This document shows positions 52,843-63,599 of a stretch of 64,000 nt of DNA, in pieces. The notes under the pieces are model-generated. The model did no database searches. It was not told the origin of the DNA and was given only the letters and a program-made list of their open reading frames with translations. This DNA comes from Triangularia verruculosa (lineage: Eukaryota > Ascomycota > Sordariomycetes > Sordariales > Podosporaceae), in contig MU863884.1 in assembly GCA_033296885.1 (NCBI GenBank), positions 372,001-436,000 of the forward strand, given 5' to 3'. Within the stretch, counting starts at the first letter, position 1. Each line of letters opens with the position of its first letter. The translations under genes were made by a program, and so were the position numbers.

Positions 52843-53945
52843 TTAAACTGTCTCCGGGATGTTGTCGTCGGACTCGCTGACGGATTCGTCACCGCTGACT
52901 TCGGCGTTCTCGCGCTCCCTCTTCTCCATCAAAGCCTGCAGCTCAGCATCATCGGACTCGGTAACCGCCTTGGGCTCCATCTTGACAACCAAGTTGCCAC
53001 CGGCAGCCTCGATGCTGGTGCGGATATCCACGATGGCCTCCTCTAACCGGGCAATACCGGCGTTCTTGTCCAGGCATGTGTTGGTAAGACTGCAACAAGC
53101 GTTAGTAAGTACTGCGAACGAAGTGCGCACACCACCTTTACTTACACATAGAGAGGGGGAGAGACGAGTCTGCACTTGACTTGGGTCTCGGCCGTGTTGC
53201 GGGCCTCAGCGGTGCGCAGGGCGGTCTTGATGGCGTCGATACCCTCATAACCGAAGCAGGTAACCTCAACGTCGGCACGGACCTTGGTGGGCTGGGGAGT
53301 CAGGCGCTTGCCAATATACGACTTGAGCTCGTCGGCAACTGGGGTGCTGGGGAACTGGATATCATTCCAGACATCAGGGTTGCTACATCCCGTCAGTATG
53401 CGTTTTGCGACTCCAACACAGCTGGGGAACATACGTGATAGAAAGCTTGAAAGCGTCCAGCGAGTGGCCGTACTTCTTGTTGAGAGGCCAGCCTATTGTC
53501 TCGTAGAGGGTCTCGATGGGAGTCTCGGTCTTCTCGGCAACGTGTCTCATGATGGAGTGCACAATCTTGGACTTGTTGTAGCGCTCCTCGCAACGAATGA
53601 TATCCTCGGGCGACACACGACGCTTGGAAAGATCGATATAACCCTTCTCCTTGTCGACACGGAGAACAACAACGACCTCATTGCGACCAACGCGGATGAG
53701 CTTCTGGATGGATCTGATACGCCGTCTGGAAAGTTCGGAAAGAAGAATCATGCCGTCGATGTTATCGTACTCGAGGAGCTTGACATAGGCTCCCATATCG
53801 GCAATCTGCGGTACTCGGTCAGTCCCTCGAACCCAAGCAGGCGACTCGACAAACAGCCTGAACGTACCTGTTTTACGTTCACCATCACAAAGGAGTCAAT
53901 TTCGGGGTATTTCTCCTCGTAGAATCTGCAGTTGGAGAGCGACAT
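52843..53945 (-). CDS. sui2: Translation initiation factor eIF2 subunit alpha (310 aa)
   Basis: Exons inferred: 53868-53945, 53435-53805, 53146-53382, 52843-53089. All introns are GT-AG and the joins restore conserved sequence (VMVNVKQIADMGAYV, FKLSITNPDVWND, SPPLYVLTNTCLDK). The S1 OB-fold covers about 15-88. Ser52 counting Met lies in LLSELSRRRIRSI and is the regulated Ser51 phosphorylated by Gcn2-type kinases. The helical domain and the alpha/beta C-terminal domain follow (EVTCFGYEGIDAIKTALR), then an acidic tail. It is part of the ternary complex delivering initiator tRNA, and its phosphorylation lowers general translation. It is divergent from NTE1. Confidence 0.96.
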
Positions 53946-54740
53946 CTTGGCTGTGGTTGCCGTTCCCAGGCGGGGTCAACTCGAGATCTGTGTTGTTTTT
54001 GATGTGAGAGAGAAGTTGACCGATCTGTTGATGGGTGTGAACTGGCAAAGGACGGTGCTCAGAGTGATGTGTGAGGTGTGGGAGATAGTGAAGCTCAGTG
54101 GTATCGCTGCGTTCAACACGGCCTTCAAAGAACAGTCATTGGGCCCCGCGAAGCAAAAATCGGTGCCACCACTGAACAATAGTAGAAAGTGGGCTGTGGC
54201 TGGTGCGCAAGGCCATTGGCCATTGGTGGGGTGAATTGTGGCCCCGCTTCGCCTTGCTCCCAGCGAGCAGGCTTCCCTGTCAGCGAGCCAAAGTGGGATG
54301 AAATGTGGGGGTATTTTTGGTATTCACTTGTGTAAGATACGGTATCGTCTCTGCTTGGCAGGCCCACTGTGCCAGAATTCCACAGAAACCTACGTCAACG
54401 GTGGGAGCTCCAATCACACGCCAACGAAAGCCAGGAACACTTCATCTGACAAGGGAGATAGACAAACTATAAATCCGGGAGATCCCTTCTTCTTTCGACT
54501 CACAATCCTTTTGTTGCTCCTGTGGCGTTGCTGCCGGCTGGGCTAGACAGTTAGTCTTTCCCTCGATACATGGTACAGACCTCTCTCTGCCTGCCTGTCT
54601 GGTCATGAGTGAGAGCCGAGGAACGAATCCGATATGACACTTCAAAGTCACGCGTCCTTCCCAACAATACCCGATACTAACCTTCCGGGTGACCGATTCT
54701 CCTCTCGAACGCTACCATCACCCAACAGACACAGCTCGCC
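53946..54740. promoter_or_regulatory. Shared promoter region of eIF2-alpha and NTE1
   Basis: 795 bp between two divergent starts. No credible ORF; pyrimidine-rich near both starts. Confidence 0.5.
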
Positions 54741-57700
54741 ATGACGGACGTCAATACGACCGTGACGGCTGCCACCGTTGCGGGATCCAATGCTTTGTCC
54801 TCGGCCATGGCTGCAGCTAGCGATGTAGCAAACGTCCACGGCTCGTCGTCATGGCTGGGTTTGTTCGCTAGTGTCCTTATTAAGATTCTGCAACTCCTGT
54901 CGACGATACTCTACTATGTCATTAAGCTGGCCACCATTTCAGTCCCAACGCTGCTCTACAACAACTTGATTTCCAAGAGCTGGACCGTCACCATGAACGC
55001 CACAACGCTGATGCTCATTGTGGCAGCCATCGGTCTAGCCATGGCCTACTTTGTCCGGTACCACTATCTCACCTCATACGAGAGGTTGCCGCCAGAGCCG
55101 CAACGAAAGCAGCCCAGCATCGAGATTTTCTCAAACACCAGAGACGAGGACGCCAAGGCTGCGTTGGCCACCTATCTGGACCAGTTCATCAGCGCTATTA
55201 AGATTTTCGGCTATCTGGAGGCATCCGTCTATCATGAGCTTACTAGGAGTGTTCAAACAAGGACGCTTATTGCTGGAGAAACGTTGAATTTGGAGGAAGA
55301 GGAGGGATTCTGTCTTGTTGTCAATGGGTTGGTGGAGATTTTCGTCAAGTCGGGGGAAAACCGTTCGTTTGCTCATAGCCCCCATATGAGCGCCGTGGAT
55401 GGGCTCAGTTCGAGTGACGATGAGCATTCGATTCCCGGGCAGCAGCGCTACCAACTCTTGACAGAGGTTCGCAACGGCGCCCCCATGTCTTCCATCTTCT
55501 CGATCATGTCCCTGTTCACCGAGGATGTGCCACTACGAGCTCCAGAAGACGAGACGCCTGGTCTTGGAAGTAGTCTGCTTGCAGGCTATCCTCCAAGTGC
55601 TGGACTTACAAGACCTCGTATGGTGCACATGTCACAGCCAGTGACACAGCCGAGCACTCCTCAAAGACATGATTCTGCAACCAGCTCAATAGAGAATCTA
55701 CCGGACACGGTCATCACGCCCGAGACTCCCATCTCTGTCGACACACTACCGCATGTTCCTCCAATTAGCCTCGACACAGGCGGGGCCACCAGGCCGAAAA
55801 GACCGACGCCGAAGCGAGCAGCGACGAGCTCTGCCCATCCGGATATCATTGCGAGGGCGACAGTCGACACAACGATAGCCATTATCCCCGCGAGCGCTTT
55901 CAGACGTCTTATCCGCATATATCCCAAGGCGACCTCACACATCGTTCATGTAATCCTGTCTCGCTTTCAGAGGGTCACTCTCGCTACCGCCTACAACTAT
56001 CTGGGTCTGACATCGGAGGTTATGCAAATTGAGCGCAACATGCTTAGGTATACCACGAGAGAGCTTCCGAACCACCTCCGGGGAGATGCGCTGGACAGGC
56101 TCAAGGAGAAGTTCAAGAAGGAGAGGGAACGCCTAGGCGAAGAAGAAGTTGGGAAGGGGATCGCTCTCCACAACGCTGGAGCTGGCCGCCGCCGTCAATC
56201 CCAGGCTACTTTGCGGAAGGACGCACTGTTGCAGGCGTTTTCGAAACAACGGGATCAGTCGCTGGTCAGTTCCGGCGCTGGCCCTAGTCCTGGTGACCTC
56301 TTGGGAGACATGCAAGCAGCAAGAAGTGGTGGCCATCATCAACGAGCCCCCACCCTGTCAGTTAACTCTCCTCGATTTGACCTGCATGTCGCTCGGGAAG
56401 CCATGTCCCCCCTAGCTCAACGCACACCCGACCCTTTCAATACTGTGAGAAATCCACATGTATCTCTGGCCAAACGGGAATCAGCCGATGAAGATAATCT
56501 CTTCAGGGAGTCTATTCTGGAGTGTATGTTCAAAGCTCTTGGATTGGCCAATAACGGGGGTGTCAAAGATACAGATTCAGTTCAAGCGTCACCGCGGTTA
56601 GTGTCTCTTGATGGGCGCCGGCAAAAGGCCGTGTTTACAACCGGGGCCTTTGGTCTTATGGGTGGCGTGGGAGCGTCTGCTGATGGCGATACGGAATCGG
56701 TGGCTTCTACGGGGTTTTCGGCTGTCCCGGTTAACCCTGCCGTCCTGGCGCAGGAGATGAAGGACGAGGTTGAGATCGTCTTCTTCCCAAAGGGCTCTGT
56801 GCTGGTGGAGCAGGGCGAGAGAAATCCTGGACTGTATTACGTTGTCGATGGCTTCCTGGATGTCTGTACCCAAACAGAAGATTCGCACTCCAATATCATT
56901 CACTCGTCTGGAAGCACCTCTCTACATGCCATGGATAGCTACAAAACACTATGCACACCCCACCAAGGACATGCATCGATACCTGGGGAGAAGGATGGCA
57001 ACATCAGAAACGCTCGAAAGAAGAAGACTGGACGACGGAGTGTGGCATTGATCAAGCCGGGCGGTCTTGCAGGCTACATTGGGACCATCTCATCATACCG
57101 GTCATTCATCGATGTTGTTGCCAAGACGGACGTTTATGTTGGCTTCCTGCCACTTACGTCCATCGAGAAGATCGTAGATCGGTATCCAATCGTCCTGTTG
57201 ACAATGGCCAAGAGATTGACGAATCTGCTTCCCCGCCTCATTCTGCACATCGATTTTGCGCTGGAGTGGGTCCAGGTCAATGCCGGGCAGGTTATCTTCA
57301 ACGAAAAGGAAGAGAGCGAAGCCATCTACATTGTACTGAACGGGCGTCTGAGGCTAGCGGAACAGCGGGAAGACGGCGGCAGCAATGTCAAGGCGGAGTA
57401 CGGTCAAGGCGAGAGTATTGGCGAGCTCGAGGTTCTCACAGAATCCAGTCGGTCTGGCACGCTGCAGGCTATCCGTGAGACTGAGCTTGTCAAGTTCCCG
57501 CGCACTCTGTTCAACAGTCTAGCACAGGAGCACCCCAACATCACAATCAAGATCTCCAAGATCATCGCGTCACGCATGAGAGCGCTGGTTGATGATCCCA
57601 CCACAATGTTGAGTCCGAAGGATTCTGGCAGCCGGGTTTCGACCACCCGGATCTCTTCGACACTTAATTTGAGGACAGTTGCTATTTTGCCAGTAACTTC

Positions 57701-59297
57701 GGGTGTTCCTGTTGTGGACTTTGGCCACAAGTTGCTAAGCGCTTTGCAACAAGTTGGCATTCCTAACGGGGCTACTTTGTTGAATCACGTCGCTGTGCTC
57801 AACCATCTCGGCAAGCACGCCTTCGCCAAGATTGGAAAGCTCAAGCTCAGTCAGTACCTTGCGGACTTGGAGGAAAAGTATGGGCTGGTGATCTATCTCG
57901 CCGACACGAATCCCAACACTCCATGGACACAGACCTGTATTTCTCAGGCTGATTGCGTCTTGTTGGTTGGTGTGGCCGAGGGCTCGCCAGAGATAGGGGA
58001 CTATGAGCATTTCATGCTTGGTTTGAAGGCCACTGCCAGGAAGATTCTGGTCTTGCTGCACCCCGAACGGTATTCCAACCCGGGCCTGACCAGAGCCTGG
58101 CTTAAGAATCGGCCATGGATCAATGGCGGGCACTTCCATATCCAGATGGCCTACAGTCCCAACACCACACTACCACCAATGCACAGCGGAGCCAAAAGAA
58201 CTCTCAAGCAGACCGTCCAGACCATCCAAGCAGAGATCCAGAAGTTTACTTCTCGCCGAGTCCGCCACAGCTACATGCCTGAAGCCCCTTACAAAGGTGA
58301 TTTCCATCGCCTCGCTCGCCGGCTTTGTGGGAAGTCTGTTGGCCTCGTCCTCGGCGGCGGCGGCGCCCGCGGTATAGCGCAAATCGGCATCATCCGCGCC
58401 ATGGAAGAGGCCGGGATCCCAATCGACATCATCGGCGGTACCTCCATTGGCGCCTTCATCGGTGCTCTCTACGCGCAGCACGCCAACATGGTCCCCATCT
58501 ACGGCCTCGCAAAGAAATTTGCCGGCCGCATGGCGAGCATATGGCGCTTTGCACTCGACCTGACCTACCCTTCCGCTTCCTACACCACCGGCCATGAGTT
58601 CAACCGCGGCATCTACAAAGCCTTTGCCAAGACGCAAATCGAGGACTTCTGGCTGGAATACTACTGCAACACAACCAACATCTCCAAGTCCCGGGCAGAA
58701 TTCCACACGAGCGGGTACGCCTGGCGGTATGTCCGCGCATCGATGTCGCTTGCCGGCTTGCTCCCTCCTCTTTGCGACGAGGGCAGCATGCTGCTTGATG
58801 GCGGGTACATTGACAACCTGACCGTCTCGCACATGAAGTCGCTGGGGTCGGACGTTATTTTTGCCGTCGACGTCGGCGCCTTGGATGATAACACGCCGCA
58901 GCAGTTTGGGGACACGCTCAGTGGTGTGTGGGCGTTTTTCAACCGCTGGAACCCGCTGAGCAACGTGCCCAACCCGCCGACGCTGGCGGAGATCCAGGCG
59001 AGATTGGCGTATGTGAGCTCGGTGGATGCGCTGGAGAGGGCGAAGACGATGCCGGGGTGCTTTTACATGAGGCCGCCGATTGACGAGTACGGGACGTTGG
59101 ACTTTGGGAAGTTTAACGAGATTTACGAGGTTGGGTATGAGTATGGGAGGAATTACTTGAGGGAGTTGAGGGAGAAGGGGGTGCTGCCGTTGATTGGGGA
59201 GAAGGAGGAGGAGGATGGGGGTAGTAGGGGAGGGGGTGAGCAAGGTGGGAAGGGGGAGCTTAGGAGGACGATGGCGCCGAGGAGGAATAGTATTTGA
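54741..59297 (+). CDS. nte1: Lysophospholipase Nte1, patatin-like (1518 aa)
   Basis: A single exon. N-terminal membrane segments lie at about residues 35-70 (FASVLIKILQLLSTILYYV) and 92-110 (LMLIVAAIGLAMAYFV). Cyclic-nucleotide-binding-like domains follow: one split by a Ser/Pro-rich insert, others around 670-800 and 830-950 (NEKEESEAIYIVLNGRLRL). The patatin esterase domain has the oxyanion loop GGGGARG (1205-1211), nucleophile Ser1235 in GTSIG, and Asp1353 of the dyad in DGGYIDN. The enzyme deacylates phosphatidylcholine and lysophosphatidylcholine at the ER, releasing glycerophosphocholine. Length equals the fungal family's. The tail is Gly/Arg-rich. Confidence 0.96.
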   Translation: MTDVNTTVTAATVAGSNALSSAMAAASDVANVHGSSSWLGLFASVLIKILQLLSTILYYVIKLATISVPTLLYNNLISKSWTVTMNATTLMLIVAAIGLAMAYFVRYHYLTSYERLPPEPQRKQPSIEIFSNTRDEDAKAALATYLDQFISAIKIFGYLEASVYHELTRSVQTRTLIAGETLNLEEEEGFCLVVNGLVEIFVKSGENRSFAHSPHMSAVDGLSSSDDEHSIPGQQRYQLLTEVRNGAPMSSIFSIMSLFTEDVPLRAPEDETPGLGSSLLAGYPPSAGLTRPRMVHMSQPVTQPSTPQRHDSATSSIENLPDTVITPETPISVDTLPHVPPISLDTGGATRPKRPTPKRAATSSAHPDIIARATVDTTIAIIPASAFRRLIRIYPKATSHIVHVILSRFQRVTLATAYNYLGLTSEVMQIERNMLRYTTRELPNHLRGDALDRLKEKFKKERERLGEEEVGKGIALHNAGAGRRRQSQATLRKDALLQAFSKQRDQSLVSSGAGPSPGDLLGDMQAARSGGHHQRAPTLSVNSPRFDLHVAREAMSPLAQRTPDPFNTVRNPHVSLAKRESADEDNLFRESILECMFKALGLANNGGVKDTDSVQASPRLVSLDGRRQKAVFTTGAFGLMGGVGASADGDTESVASTGFSAVPVNPAVLAQEMKDEVEIVFFPKGSVLVEQGERNPGLYYVVDGFLDVCTQTEDSHSNIIHSSGSTSLHAMDSYKTLCTPHQGHASIPGEKDGNIRNARKKKTGRRSVALIKPGGLAGYIGTISSYRSFIDVVAKTDVYVGFLPLTSIEKIVDRYPIVLLTMAKRLTNLLPRLILHIDFALEWVQVNAGQVIFNEKEESEAIYIVLNGRLRLAEQREDGGSNVKAEYGQGESIGELEVLTESSRSGTLQAIRETELVKFPRTLFNSLAQEHPNITIKISKIIASRMRALVDDPTTMLSPKDSGSRVSTTRISSTLNLRTVAILPVTSGVPVVDFGHKLLSALQQVGIPNGATLLNHVAVLNHLGKHAFAKIGKLKLSQYLADLEEKYGLVIYLADTNPNTPWTQTCISQADCVLLVGVAEGSPEIGDYEHFMLGLKATARKILVLLHPERYSNPGLTRAWLKNRPWINGGHFHIQMAYSPNTTLPPMHSGAKRTLKQTVQTIQAEIQKFTSRRVRHSYMPEAPYKGDFHRLARRLCGKSVGLVLGGGGARGIAQIGIIRAMEEAGIPIDIIGGTSIGAFIGALYAQHANMVPIYGLAKKFAGRMASIWRFALDLTYPSASYTTGHEFNRGIYKAFAKTQIEDFWLEYYCNTTNISKSRAEFHTSGYAWRYVRASMSLAGLLPPLCDEGSMLLDGGYIDNLTVSHMKSLGSDVIFAVDVGALDDNTPQQFGDTLSGVWAFFNRWNPLSNVPNPPTLAEIQARLAYVSSVDALERAKTMPGCFYMRPPIDEYGTLDFGKFNEIYEVGYEYGRNYLRELREKGVLPLIGEKEEEDGGSRGGGEQGGKGELRRTMAPRRNSI

Positions 59298-59487
59298 TTT
59301 TATTTTTCTTTTTTCTTGCATTTTCAGCGGGATAGGTCAGGTAGGCCGGGGAGAAGGGTTAGAATCAGCGTTTTGTGAATTTTGGTAGAGTTTCACCAGC
59401 AAATGTTTTGGTTTGGTAGATTTGAAAAATACGATTTTTGTACATGATTCATCGATTTGTGAAACAGATATATATCCCGTTTTTTTT

Positions 59488-59703
59488 TTACCAAAGAACA
59501 GTAGTATTACAGATGACCCTCTGATCCCTCAACGTATCGACCAGCTCCTTTTTATGCCAGCACCTGGCGAAACGTTTTGCTTCGGCCGGGTGCTCGAACC
59601 CGAGGAGAAAACGGGAGTAGACTTTTAACTCGCCTTTTTCGCCTAGGTCGGAGGGTTTTAGTTTTATTTGGGTTGTTTCCTCTCCCTCCTCTCCCTCCTG
59701 TCC

Positions 59704-59736
<33 letters not shown>

Positions 59737-60818
59737 TTGGGTGTACCCCTCCGGCAGCTTAACGTAGGATCTTGTCGCTGGCAGCGGCGACAGTTGAAGG
59801 ATCTTGTATTTCTTCTGTTGTTCCCGTGTGAGGAGGGCCCAGGGGAGACGGTTGCGGTTTTGGAGGGTGTCGAGGTGGAGGAAGTGGTAGAGGCTTCGGG
59901 GGGGGAGCTTTCCGTTGGTGAGGCGGAGGAGGACGAAGTTTTGCTGGGGGAAGTCGATAGGAGGAAAAGAGAGGTGGGGGGAGAGGGGGTGGAGGAGGGG
60001 GAGGAGGCGGGAGGAGGGGGGGAGGGGGGATTGAGGGAGGTGGTGGGTGAAGTAGTGTGATGTTAAGGAGGAGACGGGGTGGAGGGTGGAGGGGATGGTG
60101 GGGGTTGTTGGGGGGATGAGGGAGTATGGGATGGGGGATGAAGGGCGGGATAAGGGTGATGAGGAGAGATGGGAGAGGAGGAGGGAGCGGGAGTGGGAGT
60201 GTTGCTGTTTGAGGAGGGAGAGGTAGTAAGTGGCCGAGGCGCGGGAGGGGAAGAAGAGGTAGTAGAGTTCGAGGGGGGTGAGGTGGGTTTGGGAGCGGAG
60301 TTGGATTACTTGGAAAGGTTAGATGGATGATAGGGGAAGATAGAGGGGGGGAGGGGGGTACCTTTGTCGGGGCCGCTGGTCCAACCTTGGACGTGCTGAC
60401 CTTGGGGGGCTACACGGTAAAAGTCGGATTCTTGGAGATCCCGGGGGGCGGAGAGGATGAGGACGGTGGGGACGTCGGCTTTTTGGTCTTGGGTGTCGGT
60501 TTTGTTGGAGTCGTGGAGGAAGGTGAAGTGAAGCTGCTTCATCCATTCTCCGAGTTCATCATCGTCTTGGAGGGATATTCGTGGTGGTTCGGGGTCATCT
60601 TTGGGGCTGGTGGTGTTGCGGTTTGAAGGGCTGGCTGTGGTTGGTTTTGGCGTGGGGGCTTTGGGGAAGAGCACGTCGTAGAGTGATGGCTTTGCGGACT
60701 TTGGTTTATGGTTGGTTTTGATGTCTGATGAGGATGCAAAGTGCCGACGAGCTGTTGTTATGAGTTGCCATGGTTTGGAGGTGAGTGGCTGCAGTATTCG
60801 CAGCCTTTTTGGGGTCAT
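59488..60818 (-). CDS. Hypothetical mitochondrial-type protein (425 aa)
   Basis: Exons inferred: 60362-60818 and 59488-60308, with a 53-nt intron (GTACCC donor, CCAAG acceptor). The second frame has no stop over 273 codons, which supports the model. The N-terminus MTPKRLRILQPLTSKPWQL is Arg/Lys-rich without acids, a presequence. A block follows with VPTVLILSAPRDLQESDFYR and QGWTSGPDK, which crosses the intron into VIQLRSQTHLTPLELYYLF. The middle is Ser/Pro/Leu-rich. Near the C-terminus is a run of about 10 Gln encoded by pure CAA (59704-59733), then EHPAEAKRFARCWHKKELV. I do not recognise the family. Its pairing with the AAA ATPase gene is a divergent promoter only. Confidence 0.7.
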
Positions 60819-61295
60819 TTTGTGAGAGCACCGTCAAAGAAACAGTGGGAAGGGTCGAGAAGTATACCTCGCAGGTGGTGAGGGAACAGCTGATATGGAC
60901 GCCAGGATAGATTCCACCCTGGAATCATGCGCAGGGAAGCAGGCCTCGGAGGTGACGAAGCGGAATGGTATCGAGAGTTGTGAAAAGGGTGCCAAGACAC
61001 GGCCCCACATGCGGCGCCGGGAACGCCTTCCGAGACGGCGCCGCCGGGAGGGTTGTTCTTTCCTGATTGATTTATCCTCCTGGAAAACTTTATAAGTAAG
61101 GTTTATGAGGCGTCTTATTTGACTCACAAGAGCCCCCACCAGTAGAAGGAGGCCAGGACTGTCTCTTGGGGGAGGTATGTGCCGCAGAAAATTCTTTCAG
61201 GCGTCACAGGGACTAATCAAGAACACCCTCAGAGCTCTTTCATACGCCTTTCACTGTCTCCAACACGCCTTCTAAAGATATTCCGAGACGTCAAG
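60819..61295. promoter_or_regulatory. Divergent promoter region of the AAA gene
   Basis: 477 bp between divergent starts. It contains TGACTCA at 61120-61126, 170 nt upstream of the AAA ATPase ATG. No gene is seen. Confidence 0.45.
61120..61126. promoter_or_regulatory. TGACTCA (Cpc1/Gcn4-type) site
   Basis: A palindromic Gcn4/Cpc1 consensus upstream of the AAA ATPase gene. Motif match only. Confidence 0.3.
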
Positions 61296-63599
61296 ATGAA
61301 ATCTCTCGACTTCCGGATCCGGAAGCTACACGTCAATACCGATGCCGACAAGCGTTTGCAGAAGCGTCAACCGTCCCGAATCTACGTCAACGAGGAGGCT
61401 CTTATTGAGCTGACGGGGTCAAAAGACGGTGGCAGGGCCATCGTTATCTACCGCATCAATGAAGAAAACCCAGTCAGGCGTGAAGCCACCCTGTGGAGGG
61501 CTCCTGAAAAATTGGACAAGGCTGTCACGCAGATGTACGACGTGTTCAGGGACGCTTGTGGCTTCAAACTGGGCGAGTCGGTACGCATCACGGCATTGGG
61601 TGGAGGGCTTCCAGACGCGGATGAGGTCGTCTTAGAACAGATGCCAGGCGTTGACGGGTCCTTGCCAGACCCTATGGCCCCAGAGGATACGCCTGGGTGG
61701 GAAGTCTTACTGGCCGGCCGACTCTCCCAAATCGAACATGTCTGTGCTGGGTGGATGATCAAAAATCTCTTTGTGAGAGGCCCAGACCGTTCGTTTATTG
61801 TTACATCGGTCAACGGGAGGCCTGCTGGTAACGCGCGCTACATCGACAGGAAAACAAGACTGGTGGTCGGCACGGCTGGCCCCAAACAGGATGATGGCGA
61901 GGGGCAAAGCAACACACTCTCCGACAGAAAACTCGAAGTGACTGGCATCAAAGGCCTCGATACTCCACTGAAGAAGCTCAACGACCTCCTGCGGGTCTTC
62001 ACTTCCGGCGCCGTCAAGAAGAACTTCACATTCCCGGGGATCGTTATCCATGGCGGACACGGCACCGGAAAGACGATGCTTCTCAACAGCTTGGCCAATA
62101 CTGGCTGGGGGACAGTCTTCCGCATCAAATTCAAAGACAAGCTGAGCGAAATTTATGAGACCTTCCAGACAGCAAAGCTTCAACAGCCAAGCATTATTCT
62201 GATCGACCAATTGGAGAGACTGATAGACAAGGACCGTAGCAATCGGGATGCTGTCATTCTCGCCCTCTGCGATTTGTTGGACGGTCTAGCGGCAGAGACA
62301 TTGAAAGGGGAGGCCCCCCAGGTGCTCGTGGTGGCTACCTGCCTGGACTATACCTCCGACATTCCTGAAGATCTCAAAGACCCCGGCCGGTTTACTTCAG
62401 AGATTTACCTTCCTATGCCAGACGTGGAGGGTCGGCGCGCGATTCTCTCGGCCTTGGATCTGTGTGTTCAGCCAGACCAGGAAGAAGAGCTCCTCACCCA
62501 GCTGAGCGCAAGCACACACGCCTACAACGGCAAAGACCTCCGCCGGCTAGCGGACGAAGCGTGTCTAATCGGCACAACCCGCCATCTTTCATCGCTGTCC
62601 GTTTCCGCACCTACCCCTGACCCCTCCCGGCTTCTCTCCCCTCCCCCTGAGGCCGAAGAAGGCGAAGCCCCTCCCGTTCCCGCCACTCTCATCCCCGCCG
62701 ATTACCACAGCGCCCTCCGTCTCGTCCGCCCATCTCTCATGCACGACATCAACCTCAAGCCGCCACCGATCCACTGGGACGACATCGCAGGCCAAGCCCT
62801 CGTCAAGCAATCTCTCCGCCGCGCCGTCCGTTTGTCCCTTGAACCACCCGAAGTCCTCGCGCAATTCTTCGACCGCCCTCCCAAGGGTTTTCTCCTTTAC
62901 GGCCCACCAGGCTGCTCCAAGACTATGGCCGCTCAAGCCATGGCAACCGAATCCGGTCTCAACTTCTTCGCCGTCAAGGGCGCCGAGCTCCTCAACATGT
63001 ACGTCGGCGAATCCGAGCGCGCCGTCCGCCGCCTATTCCAGCGTGCCCGCGAAGTAGCCCCCAGTATGATTTTCTTTGATGAAATCGATAGTATCGCCGG
63101 GCAACGCTCCGGTTTCTCATCGGCCTCCAAATCCAACGGCTCCAGCGGTGGCGTCAACGTCCTGACCACCTTGCTCAATGAGATGGACGGCTTCGAAGCC
63201 CTCCACGGGGTGGTGGTTCTTGCGGCGACAAACCGCCCGCACGCGCTTGACCCGGCGCTTCTTCGCCCGGGAAGATTTGATGAGCTTATTTACGTCTCAC
63301 CTCCGGATGAGGAGGCTCGCAGGGCGATTTTTACCAAGGTTGGGGCCAAGAGGAAGATGAATAAGGATGTGGATGTCGATAAGTTGGTGAAGGATACAGA
63401 GGGGTACTCTGGTGCTGAGATTAAGGGGATTTGTGCGGCTGCGGGAGTAGCGGCGTATGACAGGTTCATTAAGGGAGGCGCGGATGCAGGAATACAGATG
63501 GGGGATTTGGAGCAGGCGATTAGGAACCAGAAGAAGCAGATTACCAGGGAGATGATTAAGGGTTTTGAGGATTGGGAGAAGCAGTTTGGGAAAGTCTGA
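61296..63599 (+). CDS. Two-domain AAA ATPase, Afg2/SPATA5 type (767 aa)
   Basis: The start chosen is the first ATG in frame (61296, MKSLDFRIRKLHVNTD); upstream the frame has only GTG. An N-terminal domain of about 200 residues precedes D1. D1 has Walker A GGHGTGKT (253-260), but its Walker B reads IDQLE (303-307) instead of IDEID, with Gln in place of the catalytic Glu. D2 is canonical: GPPGCSKT (536-543), FFDEID (Asp595), and DPALLRPGRFDELIY with the arginine finger. GPPGCSKT is typical of the Afg2/Drg1-SPATA5 group, which extracts Rlp24 from pre-60S ribosomes. The altered D1 points to a paralogous subtype, for example SPATA5L1-like, so I give no symbol. The last 25 residues form a charged helix. 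Confidence 0.85.
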   Translation: MKSLDFRIRKLHVNTDADKRLQKRQPSRIYVNEEALIELTGSKDGGRAIVIYRINEENPVRREATLWRAPEKLDKAVTQMYDVFRDACGFKLGESVRITALGGGLPDADEVVLEQMPGVDGSLPDPMAPEDTPGWEVLLAGRLSQIEHVCAGWMIKNLFVRGPDRSFIVTSVNGRPAGNARYIDRKTRLVVGTAGPKQDDGEGQSNTLSDRKLEVTGIKGLDTPLKKLNDLLRVFTSGAVKKNFTFPGIVIHGGHGTGKTMLLNSLANTGWGTVFRIKFKDKLSEIYETFQTAKLQQPSIILIDQLERLIDKDRSNRDAVILALCDLLDGLAAETLKGEAPQVLVVATCLDYTSDIPEDLKDPGRFTSEIYLPMPDVEGRRAILSALDLCVQPDQEEELLTQLSASTHAYNGKDLRRLADEACLIGTTRHLSSLSVSAPTPDPSRLLSPPPEAEEGEAPPVPATLIPADYHSALRLVRPSLMHDINLKPPPIHWDDIAGQALVKQSLRRAVRLSLEPPEVLAQFFDRPPKGFLLYGPPGCSKTMAAQAMATESGLNFFAVKGAELLNMYVGESERAVRRLFQRAREVAPSMIFFDEIDSIAGQRSGFSSASKSNGSSGGVNVLTTLLNEMDGFEALHGVVVLAATNRPHALDPALLRPGRFDELIYVSPPDEEARRAIFTKVGAKRKMNKDVDVDKLVKDTEGYSGAEIKGICAAAGVAAYDRFIKGGADAGIQMGDLEQAIRNQKKQITREMIKGFEDWEKQFGKV

